From positions 45,762-109,761 of the forward strand of contig NZ_JARANV010000012.1 of assembly GCF_029889845.1 (NCBI RefSeq): a stretch of DNA of 64,000 nt, given 5' to 3'. This document shows, in pieces, positions 40,611 through 48,777 of this stretch. The DNA comes from Halomonas sp. 25-S5. GTDB lineage: Bacteria > Pseudomonadota > Gammaproteobacteria > Pseudomonadales > Halomonadaceae. The notes beneath the pieces were generated by a model, which was not told where the DNA came from, searched no databases, and saw only the letters and a program-made list of their open reading frames with translations. A program made the position numbers and the translations under genes. How positions within the stretch are numbered: the first letter of the stretch is position 1; every line of letters starts with the position of its first letter.

Positions 40611-41144
40611 ATGAACGCCACCCGCCGCCAGCTGCTGCTGGGCCTGGCCCTGCTGCCCGCCGCCTCCCTGCTGCCGCGTGTCCTGCCCGCCGCCGGGCCC
40701 GATTCGGGGACACAGGCCCTCGAGACCGTCCCCCTGGTGATCCACGGCGAGCAGGGCCCCCGGCGCCTCGCGGTGGAGGTGGCGCGCACCATCCACCAGC
40801 GCAGCCGTGGCCTGATGGAACGCGACCAGCTGGCGGAGCAGGCCGGCATGCTGTTCCTCTACGACCGCCCCCAGTCCTCGCGCAACGGCTTCTGGATGTA
40901 TCGCACGCGCATTCCGCTGGATATCGCCTTCATCGACGAGGCGGGCCGCATCGCCGAGATCCACCGCATGGCGCCGTGCACGGCCGCCCGGCCGGGGGAG
41001 TGCCCGGTGACGCGCCCCGCGGTACCCTATCGGGCGGCCCTGGAGGTCAATGCCGGCGCCTTCGAGGCGATGGGCGTGGCGGCGGGCGATTGTGTCAGCT
41101 GGCCGGGCGACGGCGGGCTCTGTGCGGGGGCCGCCGCGAAATGA
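40611..41144 (+). CDS. DUF192 family exported protein
   Basis: A 177-residue protein with a probable signal (MNATRRQLLLGLALLPAASLLPRVLPA; the TRRQLLLG stretch resembles a twin-arginine motif but lacks the usual phenylalanine) and a DUF192 domain: VEVARTIHQRSRGLMERDQLAEQAGMLFLYDRPQSSRNGFWMYRTRIPLDIAFIDEAGRIAEI. The domain has no established enzymatic role. It is ten bases after modC and probably cotranscribed; whether that links it to molybdenum is not known. Confidence 0.85.
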   Translation: MNATRRQLLLGLALLPAASLLPRVLPAAGPDSGTQALETVPLVIHGEQGPRRLAVEVARTIHQRSRGLMERDQLAEQAGMLFLYDRPQSSRNGFWMYRTRIPLDIAFIDEAGRIAEIHRMAPCTAARPGECPVTRPAVPYRAALEVNAGAFEAMGVAAGDCVSWPGDGGLCAGAAAK

Positions 41145-41345
41145 ATCCCACCGCGGGACGACGCGAAAGGTCCCAGAACAGCAAGTGCGTTGAACCCGGG
41201 GACAGGGCAGGGCGGCGTCCTGCCTTGCATGCACACGGGATGACAGGGCATCTTGAGGTTCGCGGCGTCGATGACGCCTACCTATAACGATGCCGGGCAG
41301 TCCCGTCGCGGGCCTGCCCCGAGCCCGACACAGCAAGGACACGCC
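41145..41345. other. Intergenic region before TRAP system 2
   Basis: No gene. A small hairpin GGCAGG/CCTGCC near 41204-41224 could end the mod-DUF192 transcript. The inverted repeat GGCGTC-GAT-GACGCC at 41264-41278 is directly followed by TATAAC (41283-41288), a possible operator next to a -10 element for the TRAP operon. Confidence 0.4.
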
Positions 41346-42362
41346 ATGAACTCGTCTCGTCACCTGACCCGGCTGGCCGCCCTGGCCGGCGTCGCCGCCG
41401 TCTCCCTCTCGCTGTCCGTCTCTGCCGCTCAGGCCCGCGAGCTCTCCGTCTCCACCGTGCTCTCCGATGCCTTCCCCTGGGGCCAGGCCGCCGAGAAGTG
41501 GGCCGAGCTGGTCGCCGAGCGCTCCGACGGCGAGCTGACCCTGCGGGTCTACCCCAATTCCCAGCTCGTCAACGGCGACCAGACCCGGGAGTTCTCCGCC
41601 ATGCGCTCGGGGCTGATCGACGCCGCCGTGGGCTCGACCATCAACTGGTCGCCCCAGGTGCCGGAGCTCAACCTCTTCTCGCTGCCCTTCTTCATGGCCG
41701 ACCTGGATGCCGTGGATGCGGTGACCGGCGGCGCCGCCGGCGAGATGGTCTTTTCCGCCATCGAGTCCCGTGGCGTGGTGCCCCTGGCCTGGGGCGAGAA
41801 CGGCTTTCGCCAGCTCTCCAACTCGCGTGGGCCCATCGACGAGCCGGGCGACCTCGACGGCCTGAAGGTTCGCGTGGTGGGCTCGCCGCTGTTCCAGGAC
41901 ACCTTCTCGGCGCTGGGCGCCAACCCCACCCAGATGAGCTGGGCCGATGCCAAGCCGGCGCTGACCACCGGGGCGGTGGATGGCCAGGAGAACCCGCTCT
42001 CGGTGTTCGACGTGGCGCGCATCGACCAGGTAGGCCAGGAGCACCTGACCCTGTGGAACTACATGAACGACCCCCTGGTCTTCGCGGTGAACCAGCAGGT
42101 CTGGGACTCCCTCTCCGAAGAGGAGCACACCCTGCTGCGGGAGGCCGCCGAGGAAGCCGGCGCCTGGGAGATCGCCATGACCCGCGAGCAGGAACCCGAG
42201 CGCCTGGCGGCGATCAAGGCACGCGGCGTCACGGTCACCGAGCTCGACGAGGCGCAGCACCAGGCCTTCGTCGAGGCCACCGAGAACGTCCACGATGAGT
42301 GGCTGCCGCGCATCGGCAGCGAGATCGTCGAGGCGGCCCGCGCCGACATGCAGGGCGAGTGA
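41346..42362 (+). CDS. TRAP transporter solute-binding protein, DctP type (system 2)
   Basis: A 338-residue periplasmic protein. Signal peptide MNSSRHLTRLAALAGVAAVSLSLSVSAAQA, then DctP marks: LRVYPNSQLVNGDQTREFSAMRSGLIDAAVG, GLKVRVVGSPLFQDTFSALGANPTQMSWADAKPALTTGAVDGQENPLSVF. Start: AAGGA lies eight bases upstream. Only distantly similar to the system 1 binding protein. The ligand is unknown; family members bind carboxylates. Confidence 0.93.
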   Translation: MNSSRHLTRLAALAGVAAVSLSLSVSAAQARELSVSTVLSDAFPWGQAAEKWAELVAERSDGELTLRVYPNSQLVNGDQTREFSAMRSGLIDAAVGSTINWSPQVPELNLFSLPFFMADLDAVDAVTGGAAGEMVFSAIESRGVVPLAWGENGFRQLSNSRGPIDEPGDLDGLKVRVVGSPLFQDTFSALGANPTQMSWADAKPALTTGAVDGQENPLSVFDVARIDQVGQEHLTLWNYMNDPLVFAVNQQVWDSLSEEEHTLLREAAEEAGAWEIAMTREQEPERLAAIKARGVTVTELDEAQHQAFVEATENVHDEWLPRIGSEIVEAARADMQGE

Positions 42363-42437
42363 CCTCCCGCAGCGCCCGTGCCATCGGCCCCTCCGCGGGG
42401 CCGATGGCGTTTCCCACCCCATGACACCGCGACGCCC

Positions 42438-42914
42438 ATGAAACGTCCCGATGCAAGACTCGAGCGCCTGCTGGCGACCCTGGCGATCCTGGTCATCAGC
42501 CTGATCAGCCTGGCCAACGTGCTGGTGCGCTATATCACCGATGCCTCCTTCGCCTTCACCGAGGAGTTCTCGGTGTTCCTGCTGGTGGTGCTGACCTTCG
42601 CCGGTGCCTCGGTGGCGCTGCGCCGCAACGGTCATATCCGTATCGGCCTGCTGGAGCGCGCCCTGCCCCGGGCCGCGCGCCAGGCGCTGATCCTCTTCCA
42701 GGGAGGCTGCGGGCTCATCGTGCTGGGGCTGATCACCTGGTTCGGGGGCAAGCTGACCTGGCAGGAGTTCCAGTGGGGTTCGCTCTCCCCGGGGCTGGGG
42801 CTGCCGCAGTGGTGGTACCTCGCCTGGCTGCCGCTGCTCTCGGGGCTGATGCTGCTGCGCCAGGTGCAGCAGACCCGCGATCGCCTGCGCGGGAGGCTCG
42901 AGGATGAGTCCTGA
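42438..42914 (+). CDS. TRAP transporter small permease, DctQ type (system 2)
   Basis: A 158-residue protein with four hydrophobic segments and the DctQ pattern FAFTEEFSVFLLVVLTFAGASVALRRNGHIRIGLLERALP. The ATG at 42438 is chosen because MKRPDARLERLLATLAILVISLISLANVLVRYI is the expected N-terminus; no good ribosome site is seen, so expression may rely on coupling to dctP 75 bases upstream. It overlaps dctM by 11 bases. Confidence 0.9.
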   Translation: MKRPDARLERLLATLAILVISLISLANVLVRYITDASFAFTEEFSVFLLVVLTFAGASVALRRNGHIRIGLLERALPRAARQALILFQGGCGLIVLGLITWFGGKLTWQEFQWGSLSPGLGLPQWWYLAWLPLLSGLMLLRQVQQTRDRLRGRLEDES

Positions 42915-44226
42915 TCTGTGGATGCTGCTGGCCTTCGCCGGCTTGCTGATCGCCGGGGTGCCGGTGGCCTTCTCGCTGGGTCTGGCCGGCGCCGTGGGGA
43001 TACTGGCCGGGCTGTCGCCGGCCATGCTGGCCACACTCGGCACCAACACCTACAACAGCATCGCCAAGTACCCGCTGATCGCCATCCCGCTGTTCATCCT
43101 CACCGGCCTGATCTTCGAGCGGGCCGGGGTGGCGGCGCGGCTGGTGCGCTTCGCCCAGGCGCTGATCGGGCCGCGCCATGGCGGCCTCGCCCTGGTGGCG
43201 GTACTGGTCTGCATGATCATGGGCGGGATGAGCGGCTCGGGCCCCGCGGATGCCGCGGCGGTGGCCATGGTGATGCTGCCGAGCATGACCCGGGCCGGCT
43301 ACCCCCGGCCCTTCTCGGCGACCCTGATCGCCGCCTCGGCCTCCACGGCGATCCTGATCCCGCCCTCGGTGGCGCTGATCCTCTACTCCATCGTGGTGCC
43401 GGGGGTCGACCTGCGGGCGCTGTTCGCTGCGGGGCTCTTCCCCGGCATCCTCGCCGGGTTGGCGCTGCTGGGGCCGGCGCTGCTGGTCTCCCGTCGCTAT
43501 GGTTGGGAAGGGAGTGGCCGGGAAGGGGGCACGCCCGTGGAGGGGGCGGAGCATCCCCGGGTGGGCGAGAGCTTCAAGCAGGCGCTGCCGGCGCTGTTCG
43601 CCCCGGTGCTGATCCTCGGCGGGCTGCGCAGCGGGCTCTTCACCCCCACCGAGGCGGCCGTGGTGGCGGTCGCCTATGGCGCCCTGGTGGGCCTCTTCCT
43701 GACCCGGGAAATGAGCTGGCGGGACCTATGGGGGCTGCTCGGTGAGGCGGCGGTGATCTCGGGGGTGGTGATGCTGATCATCGCCCTGGCCGGCATCTTC
43801 GCCTGGGCCGGCACCATGCTCGGCACCTTCCGGCACCTGGCGGAGTGGATCGTCGGGCTCTCCGACAGCGGCCCCCTGCTGCTGGTCCTGGTCATGCTGG
43901 CGGTGCTGGTGGCCGGGATGCTGCTGGATGCCATCTCCATCTACCTGATCATGATGCCGATCCTGATTCCGGTGATGCAGCACTTCGGCTGGAATCCGGT
44001 GTGGTTCGGCATCCTGCTGGCGATGAACATCGCCATCGGCCAGTTCACGCCGCCGGTGGCGGTGAACCTGATGGTGACGACGGAGGTCGCGAAGGTCCGC
44101 CTGGAGCAGACCCTGGGCTGGGCACTGCTGTTCGTGGCGGCCATGGCGGGCGCGCTCGTTCTGGTGGCGGTGTTCCCCGAGATTGCCCTCTGGTTGCCGC
44201 GGATGCTGGGCTACAACCTAGGGTAG
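42904..44226 (+). CDS. TRAP transporter large permease, DctM type (system 2)
   Basis: A 440-residue permease: LIAIPLFILTGLIFERAGVAARLVRFAQALIG, GSGPADAAAVAMVMLPSMTRAGYPRPFSATLIAASASTAILIPPSVALILY, MNIAIGQFTPPVAVNLMV. The central cytoplasmic loop (SGREGGTPVEGAEHPRVGES) is longer than usual. Its 3' end overlaps the convergent macrodomain gene by nine bases. Confidence 0.94.
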   Translation: MSPDLWMLLAFAGLLIAGVPVAFSLGLAGAVGILAGLSPAMLATLGTNTYNSIAKYPLIAIPLFILTGLIFERAGVAARLVRFAQALIGPRHGGLALVAVLVCMIMGGMSGSGPADAAAVAMVMLPSMTRAGYPRPFSATLIAASASTAILIPPSVALILYSIVVPGVDLRALFAAGLFPGILAGLALLGPALLVSRRYGWEGSGREGGTPVEGAEHPRVGESFKQALPALFAPVLILGGLRSGLFTPTEAAVVAVAYGALVGLFLTREMSWRDLWGLLGEAAVISGVVMLIIALAGIFAWAGTMLGTFRHLAEWIVGLSDSGPLLLVLVMLAVLVAGMLLDAISIYLIMMPILIPVMQHFGWNPVWFGILLAMNIAIGQFTPPVAVNLMVTTEVAKVRLEQTLGWALLFVAAMAGALVLVAVFPEIALWLPRMLGYNLG

Positions 44227-44754
44227 ATGACCCCTGACTGCGCTCTCCAGGGTCGCCAGGGTGCGCTGGTAGAGCGCGGTGCTGTCGGCATCGAAGAGCA
44301 CGAAGCGCACCCGCTCGATGCCCGGGCACTCGGGCAGCGTCTGCAGCACCGTGGCGAGCGCCACGCGGGCGGCCTCGGCCGGTGGGTAGCCGAAGGCTCC
44401 GGCGGAGAGGGCCGGAAAGGCGATGGAGCGGATGCCTTCGTGCTGCGCCAGTTCGAGGGCGTTGCGGTAGCAGGCGGCCAGCAGCTCGTCGGCGGGCTCG
44501 TCGACGCCGTAGACCGGCCCCAGGCAGTGGATGACGTGGCGGTTGGGTAGCCCGTGGGCACCGGTAATCACCGCCTGGCCGGGCCGGATCGGCGCCAGCG
44601 GGCGGCACTCTTCGGCGAGCCCGGGGCCCGCGGCGCGATGCAGGGCACCGGCCACGCCACCGCCGCTGCGCAGCTGTGCGTTGGCGGCATTGACCACGGC
44701 GTCGATGTCGGCCTGGCGGGCGATATCGCCCTGGACGCATTCGATGGTGCCCAT
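44218..44754 (-). CDS. Macrodomain protein, O-acetyl-ADP-ribose deacetylase-like
   Basis: A 178-residue single macrodomain: IECVQGDIARQADIDAVVNAANAQLRSGGGVAGALHRAAGPGL, the catalytic-type NAAN and GGGV loops, VYGVDEPADELLAACYRNALELA and AFPALSAGAFGYPPAEAA. YmdB-type enzymes remove the acetyl group from O-acetyl-ADP-ribose or ADP-ribose from proteins. Start at 44754: AGGAGGAG lies six bases upstream. It is downstream of the nitrilase with a 29-base gap, so the two are probably one transcript. Confidence 0.9.
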   Translation of the reverse strand: MGTIECVQGDIARQADIDAVVNAANAQLRSGGGVAGALHRAAGPGLAEECRPLAPIRPGQAVITGAHGLPNRHVIHCLGPVYGVDEPADELLAACYRNALELAQHEGIRSIAFPALSAGAFGYPPAEAARVALATVLQTLPECPGIERVRFVLFDADSTALYQRTLATLESAVRGHLP

Positions 44755-44783
44755 CACGCTCTCCTCCTGACGGCTGATGCGGT

Positions 44784-45608
44784 TCAGTCTGGTCGCCAGA
44801 GCGGCAGGACTTCAAGGTCTTTGCGGCGGTCCCGGGACAGCGGCAGACGCGCTCGCGCCGCCTTTACCGCCTGCTTATCCAGACTCAGCCAGCGCCACTG
44901 CTCGTCGCTGCCAAAAGCGAGAGAAGGGTGGTCGTCGTCCACCAGCGGCGGGCAGAACAGCGACTGGCCCCAGGACTCTCCTGCACGGTTGAGGCTCAGC
45001 CAGTAGAGCTGATTCTCCATGGCGCGCGTGGTGACGAAAGCGTGCCAGCTGGCGAAGCTGAAGTCCCGGGTGAAGGCCACCGGGTGCAGGATCAGCTCGG
45101 CGCCCTCGTCGGTCAGGCGCCTGGCCAGTTCGGGGAAGCGCAGGTCGTAGCAGATCATCACCCCGACCCGCCAGCCGGCGACCTCGGTGACCAGCAGCCG
45201 CTCGCCCGGCGAGAAGTGGGCGGCCTCGCCGGAGGCCCCGAACTGGGCGCAGTGCAGCTTGTCGTAGACGCCGGCCAGGCGGCCGTCGGGACCGACCAGT
45301 ATCTGGCTGATATGGCGCCGGCCAGCGGCGCGCCGGGCCACGCCGAAGGCGATGGTGGTGCCGAGTTCCCGGGCCAGCTCGGCGAACACCCCGACAACCG
45401 GGCCGCTCAGGTCGTCGTCCAGGGCCTCCAGGCAGGCAAAGGCCTCGTCGCCGTATTCCTGGGCCGCCAGCTCCGGCAGCACGACCAGGTCGGGGGTGCC
45501 CCGGGCACAGGCGCCTCGTATGCGCTCGGCAACGCGGCGCAGGTGGGTGAGCTGCTCATCGCGGCAGCGGGTGCGGGGGATGGCGATCTGGCCGGCGAGT
45601 ATCTGCAT
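44784..45608 (-). CDS. Carbon-nitrogen hydrolase (nitrilase superfamily)
   Basis: A 274-residue amidase-type protein with the full triad E46 (LVVLPELAAQEYG), K117 (VYDKLHCAQFG) and C153 (VMICYDLRFPEL). Start at 45608: AGGAG lies seven bases upstream and translation begins MQILAGQIAIPRT as expected for the family. Close families include omega-amidases, N-carbamoylputrescine- and beta-ureidopropionate-type amidohydrolases. It faces the KamA gene across a 414-base divergent region, which raises the possibility that both act on the same beta-amino acid or amide. Confidence 0.88.
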   Translation of the reverse strand: MQILAGQIAIPRTRCRDEQLTHLRRVAERIRGACARGTPDLVVLPELAAQEYGDEAFACLEALDDDLSGPVVGVFAELARELGTTIAFGVARRAAGRRHISQILVGPDGRLAGVYDKLHCAQFGASGEAAHFSPGERLLVTEVAGWRVGVMICYDLRFPELARRLTDEGAELILHPVAFTRDFSFASWHAFVTTRAMENQLYWLSLNRAGESWGQSLFCPPLVDDDHPSLAFGSDEQWRWLSLDKQAVKAARARLPLSRDRRKDLEVLPLWRPD

Positions 45609-46022
45609 GCGGGCTCCTGTTGCGACCCATGGGGCGCACCGCGCGGCATCCACCGGGGCGCTGGCGTGGAATTCGCAGTCTACCCCCTGCCCGCTCCCCC
45701 GTCCGGAGTCACCGATGTTGTTTGCCCCGTGTTTCGCCCCGGCGGTGTTTGCCGCGCTGCTGATCAGCCACCCCCGGGCGCGGAGCCGAACCGGTTCACC
45801 CGCGCCGGCTTCGGTATTGCACATTCGTTGCAGTTGTCCGTCAAAAGCGTGACATTCGTTGCAAATCGGCGCAGAAACTTGCAGCGATGTCAGCGAGCCT
45901 GTACCAATGGCCACCCTCGAACCACTCGCGGTGCCCCGGTTCTGCCGGCGCAGCGGATGATCTCGTCCGCCGTGCAGGGCCCCATGGCCGCCCGCTGCCG
46001 CACAACGACATCAGGAGGTGGC
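45609..46022. promoter_or_regulatory. Divergent control region with two ACATTCGTTGCA repeats
   Basis: A 414-base gene-free region between the nitrilase and kamA-like genes. Two perfect direct copies of ACATTCGTTGCA lie at 45821-45832 and 45852-45863, start to start 31 bases (about three helical turns). That spacing suits a cooperative regulator. Otherwise no conserved frame or RNA is evident. Confidence 0.5.
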
Positions 46023-47411
46023 ATGAACCAGCGCGTGAACATCGATCTTGGCGATCCCCGGGCCGAGGCCTTCGAGGCCCGCCAGTTCAAGGTCTATACC
46101 CACCGCCAGCTGGACAAGATCGAGGCCATCCAGCACCTGCCCGAGGACCTGCGCTTCGACATGCGGGTGGTCAGTCAGGTGTTGCCGTTTCGCGTCAACG
46201 AGTACGTGATCGACGAGCTGATCGACTGGAATGACGTGCCCCAGGATCCGGTCTTCCAGCTCACCTTCCCCCAGCGCGGCATGCTGCTCCCCGAGCACTT
46301 TGAGGAGGTGGCCGCGCTGATGCGCCGCGACGCCCCCGCCGCCGAGATGAAGCCGGTGATCGAGCGCATCCGCTCCGAACTCAACCCCCACCCGGCGGGG
46401 CAGATGGACTTGAACCTGCCGCTGCTCGACGGCGAGCCGCTGCCGGGCATGCAGCACAAGTACCGCGAGACGGTGCTGTTCTTCCCCAGCCAGGGGCAGG
46501 TGTGCCACAGCTACTGCACCTTCTGCTTCCGCTGGGCGCAATTCGTCGGCGACAAGGAGCTGAAGTTCGCCTCCAGCGAGGCGGACTCGCTGCACCGCTA
46601 TCTCGCCGAGCACACCGAGGTGCGTGATCTGCTGATGACCGGCGGCGACCCCATGGTGATGAAGGCCAAGCACCTGCGCCAGTACCTGGAGGGGCTGATG
46701 GCGCCGGAGATGGATCATGTCCAGGACATCCGCATCGGTACCAAGAGCCTGACCTTCTGGCCCTACCGCTTCGTCACCGACCCCGATGCCGAGGATATCC
46801 TCGCGCTCTTCCGGGAGCTGACGGCGGCCGGCAAGCACGTGGCCTTCATGGCGCACTTCAACCACTGGAAGGAGATGGACACCCCCATCTGCCGCGAGGC
46901 GATCCGCCGTATCCGCGCCACCGGGGCGGAGATCCGCACCCAGGCGCCGCTCTTGAAGCATATCAACGACGATGCCGACCAGTGGGCGAGGATGTGGACC
47001 ACCCAGGTGCGCCTGGGGATGATCCCCTACTATATGTTCGTGGAGCGTGACACCGGTGCCCGCCACTACTTCGAGGTGCCGCTGGTCAAGGCGTGGGAGA
47101 TCTACCGCGAGGCGATGAAGCAGGTATCGGGCCTGGCGCGCACCGCCCGTGGGCCGTCGATGTCCGCCGATCCGGGCAAGGTGGAGATCCAGGGGGTGAC
47201 CGAGATCCACGGCGAGAAGGTCTTCGTGCTGCGTTTCATCCAGGGCCGCGACAGCGACTGGGTGCAGCGCCCCTTCTTCGCCAGGTACGACGAGGCCGCC
47301 ACCTGGCTGAACCAACTGGAGCCCGCGCTGGGGGAGCGCGAGTTCTTCTATGAGGCCGAATTCGCGGCGATGAAGGACGCGAAGCAGGCACTGATCATGA
47401 AGGCGTCGTGA
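46023..47411 (+). CDS. KamA-family radical SAM aminomutase-like protein
   Basis: A 462-residue radical SAM protein with C161, C165 and C168 (CHSYCTFC) for the 4Fe-4S cluster, the SAM-binding LLMTGGDPMVMKAKHLRQYL, and RTQAPLLKHINDDADQW, all KamA-like. In classical lysine 2,3-aminomutase the PLP lysine lies in PGGGGK; here the comparable C-terminal stretch reads SMSADPGKVEI, so the cofactor site is altered. Lysine or glutamate 2,3-aminomutation to beta-amino acid solutes would suit a halophile, but that is inference; no acetyltransferase AblB is adjacent. AGGAGG lies seven bases upstream of the ATG. It has a 60-residue extension at each end compared with EpmB. Confidence 0.85.
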   Translation: MNQRVNIDLGDPRAEAFEARQFKVYTHRQLDKIEAIQHLPEDLRFDMRVVSQVLPFRVNEYVIDELIDWNDVPQDPVFQLTFPQRGMLLPEHFEEVAALMRRDAPAAEMKPVIERIRSELNPHPAGQMDLNLPLLDGEPLPGMQHKYRETVLFFPSQGQVCHSYCTFCFRWAQFVGDKELKFASSEADSLHRYLAEHTEVRDLLMTGGDPMVMKAKHLRQYLEGLMAPEMDHVQDIRIGTKSLTFWPYRFVTDPDAEDILALFRELTAAGKHVAFMAHFNHWKEMDTPICREAIRRIRATGAEIRTQAPLLKHINDDADQWARMWTTQVRLGMIPYYMFVERDTGARHYFEVPLVKAWEIYREAMKQVSGLARTARGPSMSADPGKVEIQGVTEIHGEKVFVLRFIQGRDSDWVQRPFFARYDEAATWLNQLEPALGEREFFYEAEFAAMKDAKQALIMKAS

Positions 47412-47510
47412 GGCATGCCATCCGGGTCCGATGAAGCGGCTTGCGTGAGAAGAAGCGGCGAAAATTAACGCTCTCTAAACGTGCGCGGGGGTCTAGACTC
47501 CAACTCATGG

Positions 47511-47540
47511 AAAAAGGCCACATCAAATGTCCGCTTTTTT
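47511..47540. terminator. A/T-flanked imperfect hairpin after the KamA gene
   Basis: AAAAAGGCCACAT and ATGTCCGCTTTTTT around a three-base loop: an outer A-T/G-C stem and an inner ACAT/ATGT stem separated by a three-base internal mismatch. The T-run in the plus direction and A-run in the other suggest a weak bidirectional terminator, 100 bases past the KamA stop. Confidence 0.45.
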
Positions 47541-47619
47541 CGCTAAAGTAGGAGGGGACGGCAAGGCCGCCGGCAGTCGCGTCACGGGGCTGCCATATCG
47601 GAACCCGTTTGCTCAACAC

Positions 47620-47649
47620 GTTTGTTGAAAATAAGTTTGTTGAAAATAA
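47620..47649 (+). repeat. Perfect 15-base tandem duplication in the TAXI leader
   Basis: GTTTGTTGAAAATAA occurs twice head to tail, ending 12 bases before the ATG and directly abutting the ribosome site AAGAGGTG. The upstream copy also forms a hairpin TCAACA-CGTT-TGTTGA (47613-47628). It sits in the AU-rich 5' leader, where it could affect mRNA stability or translation. Confidence 0.7.
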
Positions 47650-47661
47650 AGAGGTGTGTTC

Positions 47662-48642
47662 ATGAAACGCCATGCATTCTCTGCTGCTGCCTTCACCGGC
47701 GCGATTCTGGGGGCCGCGATGTTCGCGTCGCCGGCCATGGCCCAGGATCAAGAGAAGTTCATCACCATCGGTACCGGTGGCCAGACCGGCGTCTACTATG
47801 TGGTCGGCCAGTCGGTCTGCCGCCTGGTGAACCGTCTGGAAGACGCCAACATCAAGTGCAACGCGCCCTCCACCGGCGGCTCGGTGGCCAACGTCAACGG
47901 CATCAAGTCCGGCGAGCTGGACATGGGCGTGGTCCAGTCCGACGTGCAGTACCAAGCCTACAATGGTACCGGCAACTTCGAGGGTGACGCCTACAAGGAC
48001 CTGCGCGCGGTCTTCCGCGTCCACGGCGAGCCGCTGACCCTGCTGGCCCGCGCCGATTCCGGCATCGAGACTCTCGATGACCTGGAAGGCAAGCGCGTCA
48101 ACATCGGTAACCCGGGCTCCGGCCAGCGCAATACCATGGAAGTGGTGATGGAAGCCAAGGGCTGGACCGAGGATACCTTCGCCCTGGCCTCCCAGCTGGA
48201 TGCCGCCGAGCAGGCCGCGGCCCTGGCCGACAACAACGTCGATGCCATGGTCTATGTGGTCGGCCATCCCAACGGCTCCATCCAGGAGGCCACCACCACC
48301 GTGGATGCGCGCCTGATCCCGCTGAATGGCGAGGCCATCGACGGCATCGTCGAGGAGCATCCCTACTACTCCAAGGCGATCATTCCCGGCGGCCTCTACA
48401 AGGGCAACGACGAGGACGTCGAGACCTTCGGCGTGGCGGCCACCTTCGTGACCACCGCTCAGGCCGACGAGGAGATTGTCTACCAGACCGTCAAGGCGAT
48501 CTTCGACAACTTCGACCGTTTCAAGCGCCTGCATCCGGCCTTCGAGAACCTCGATCCGGAAGAGATGGTCACCTCCGGCCTCTCCGCGCCGCTGCACGAG
48601 GGGGCCGCCCGCTACTATCGCGAGCAGGGCTGGATCGAGTGA
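47662..48642 (+). CDS. TAXI-family TRAP transporter solute-binding protein
   Basis: A 326-residue periplasmic protein. Signal peptide ends at AMA-Q (residues 1-27), followed by FITIGTGGQTGVYYVVGQSVCRLVN, the TAXI hallmark; also CNAPSTGGSVANVNGIKSGELDMGVVQSDVQYQAYNG. TAXI proteins work with fused 4TM/12TM permeases; known or suspected ligands include glutamate and 2-oxoglutarate. The ATG at 47662 is preferred over a GTG two codons earlier (AGAGGTG lies five to seven bases upstream). A strong hairpin separates it from the permease. Confidence 0.94.
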   Translation: MKRHAFSAAAFTGAILGAAMFASPAMAQDQEKFITIGTGGQTGVYYVVGQSVCRLVNRLEDANIKCNAPSTGGSVANVNGIKSGELDMGVVQSDVQYQAYNGTGNFEGDAYKDLRAVFRVHGEPLTLLARADSGIETLDDLEGKRVNIGNPGSGQRNTMEVVMEAKGWTEDTFALASQLDAAEQAAALADNNVDAMVYVVGHPNGSIQEATTTVDARLIPLNGEAIDGIVEEHPYYSKAIIPGGLYKGNDEDVETFGVAATFVTTAQADEEIVYQTVKAIFDNFDRFKRLHPAFENLDPEEMVTSGLSAPLHEGAARYYREQGWIE

Positions 48643-48653
48643 TCCGACAACCT

Positions 48654-48708
48654 GAGGTGATTTCACCTCGGTGAAGAATGCGCGGTCACCCGAGGGGGCC
48701 GCGCATTC
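48654..48708 (+). terminator. Two hairpins between TAXI binding protein and permease
   Basis: GAGGTGA-TT-TCACCTC at 48654-48669, then GAATGCGCGG paired with CCGCGCATTC at 48676-48708 across a 13-base loop. Only a short TGTTT follows, so partial attenuation or 3'-end protection of the binding-protein mRNA is more likely than full termination. Confidence 0.6.
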
Positions 48709-48777
48709 TGTTTGGGATGCCCAAGGGCATCACCAGCAGGGGTTCCCAGGGCACACGTTACAGAGCAGGGCATGCTT

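Noticed and set aside
41346..44226. Ectoine TRAP transporter TeaABC
   Set aside because: Order and families fit a DctPQM system, but the binding protein does not show features that I can tie to ectoine and there is no TeaD/UspA gene after dctM.
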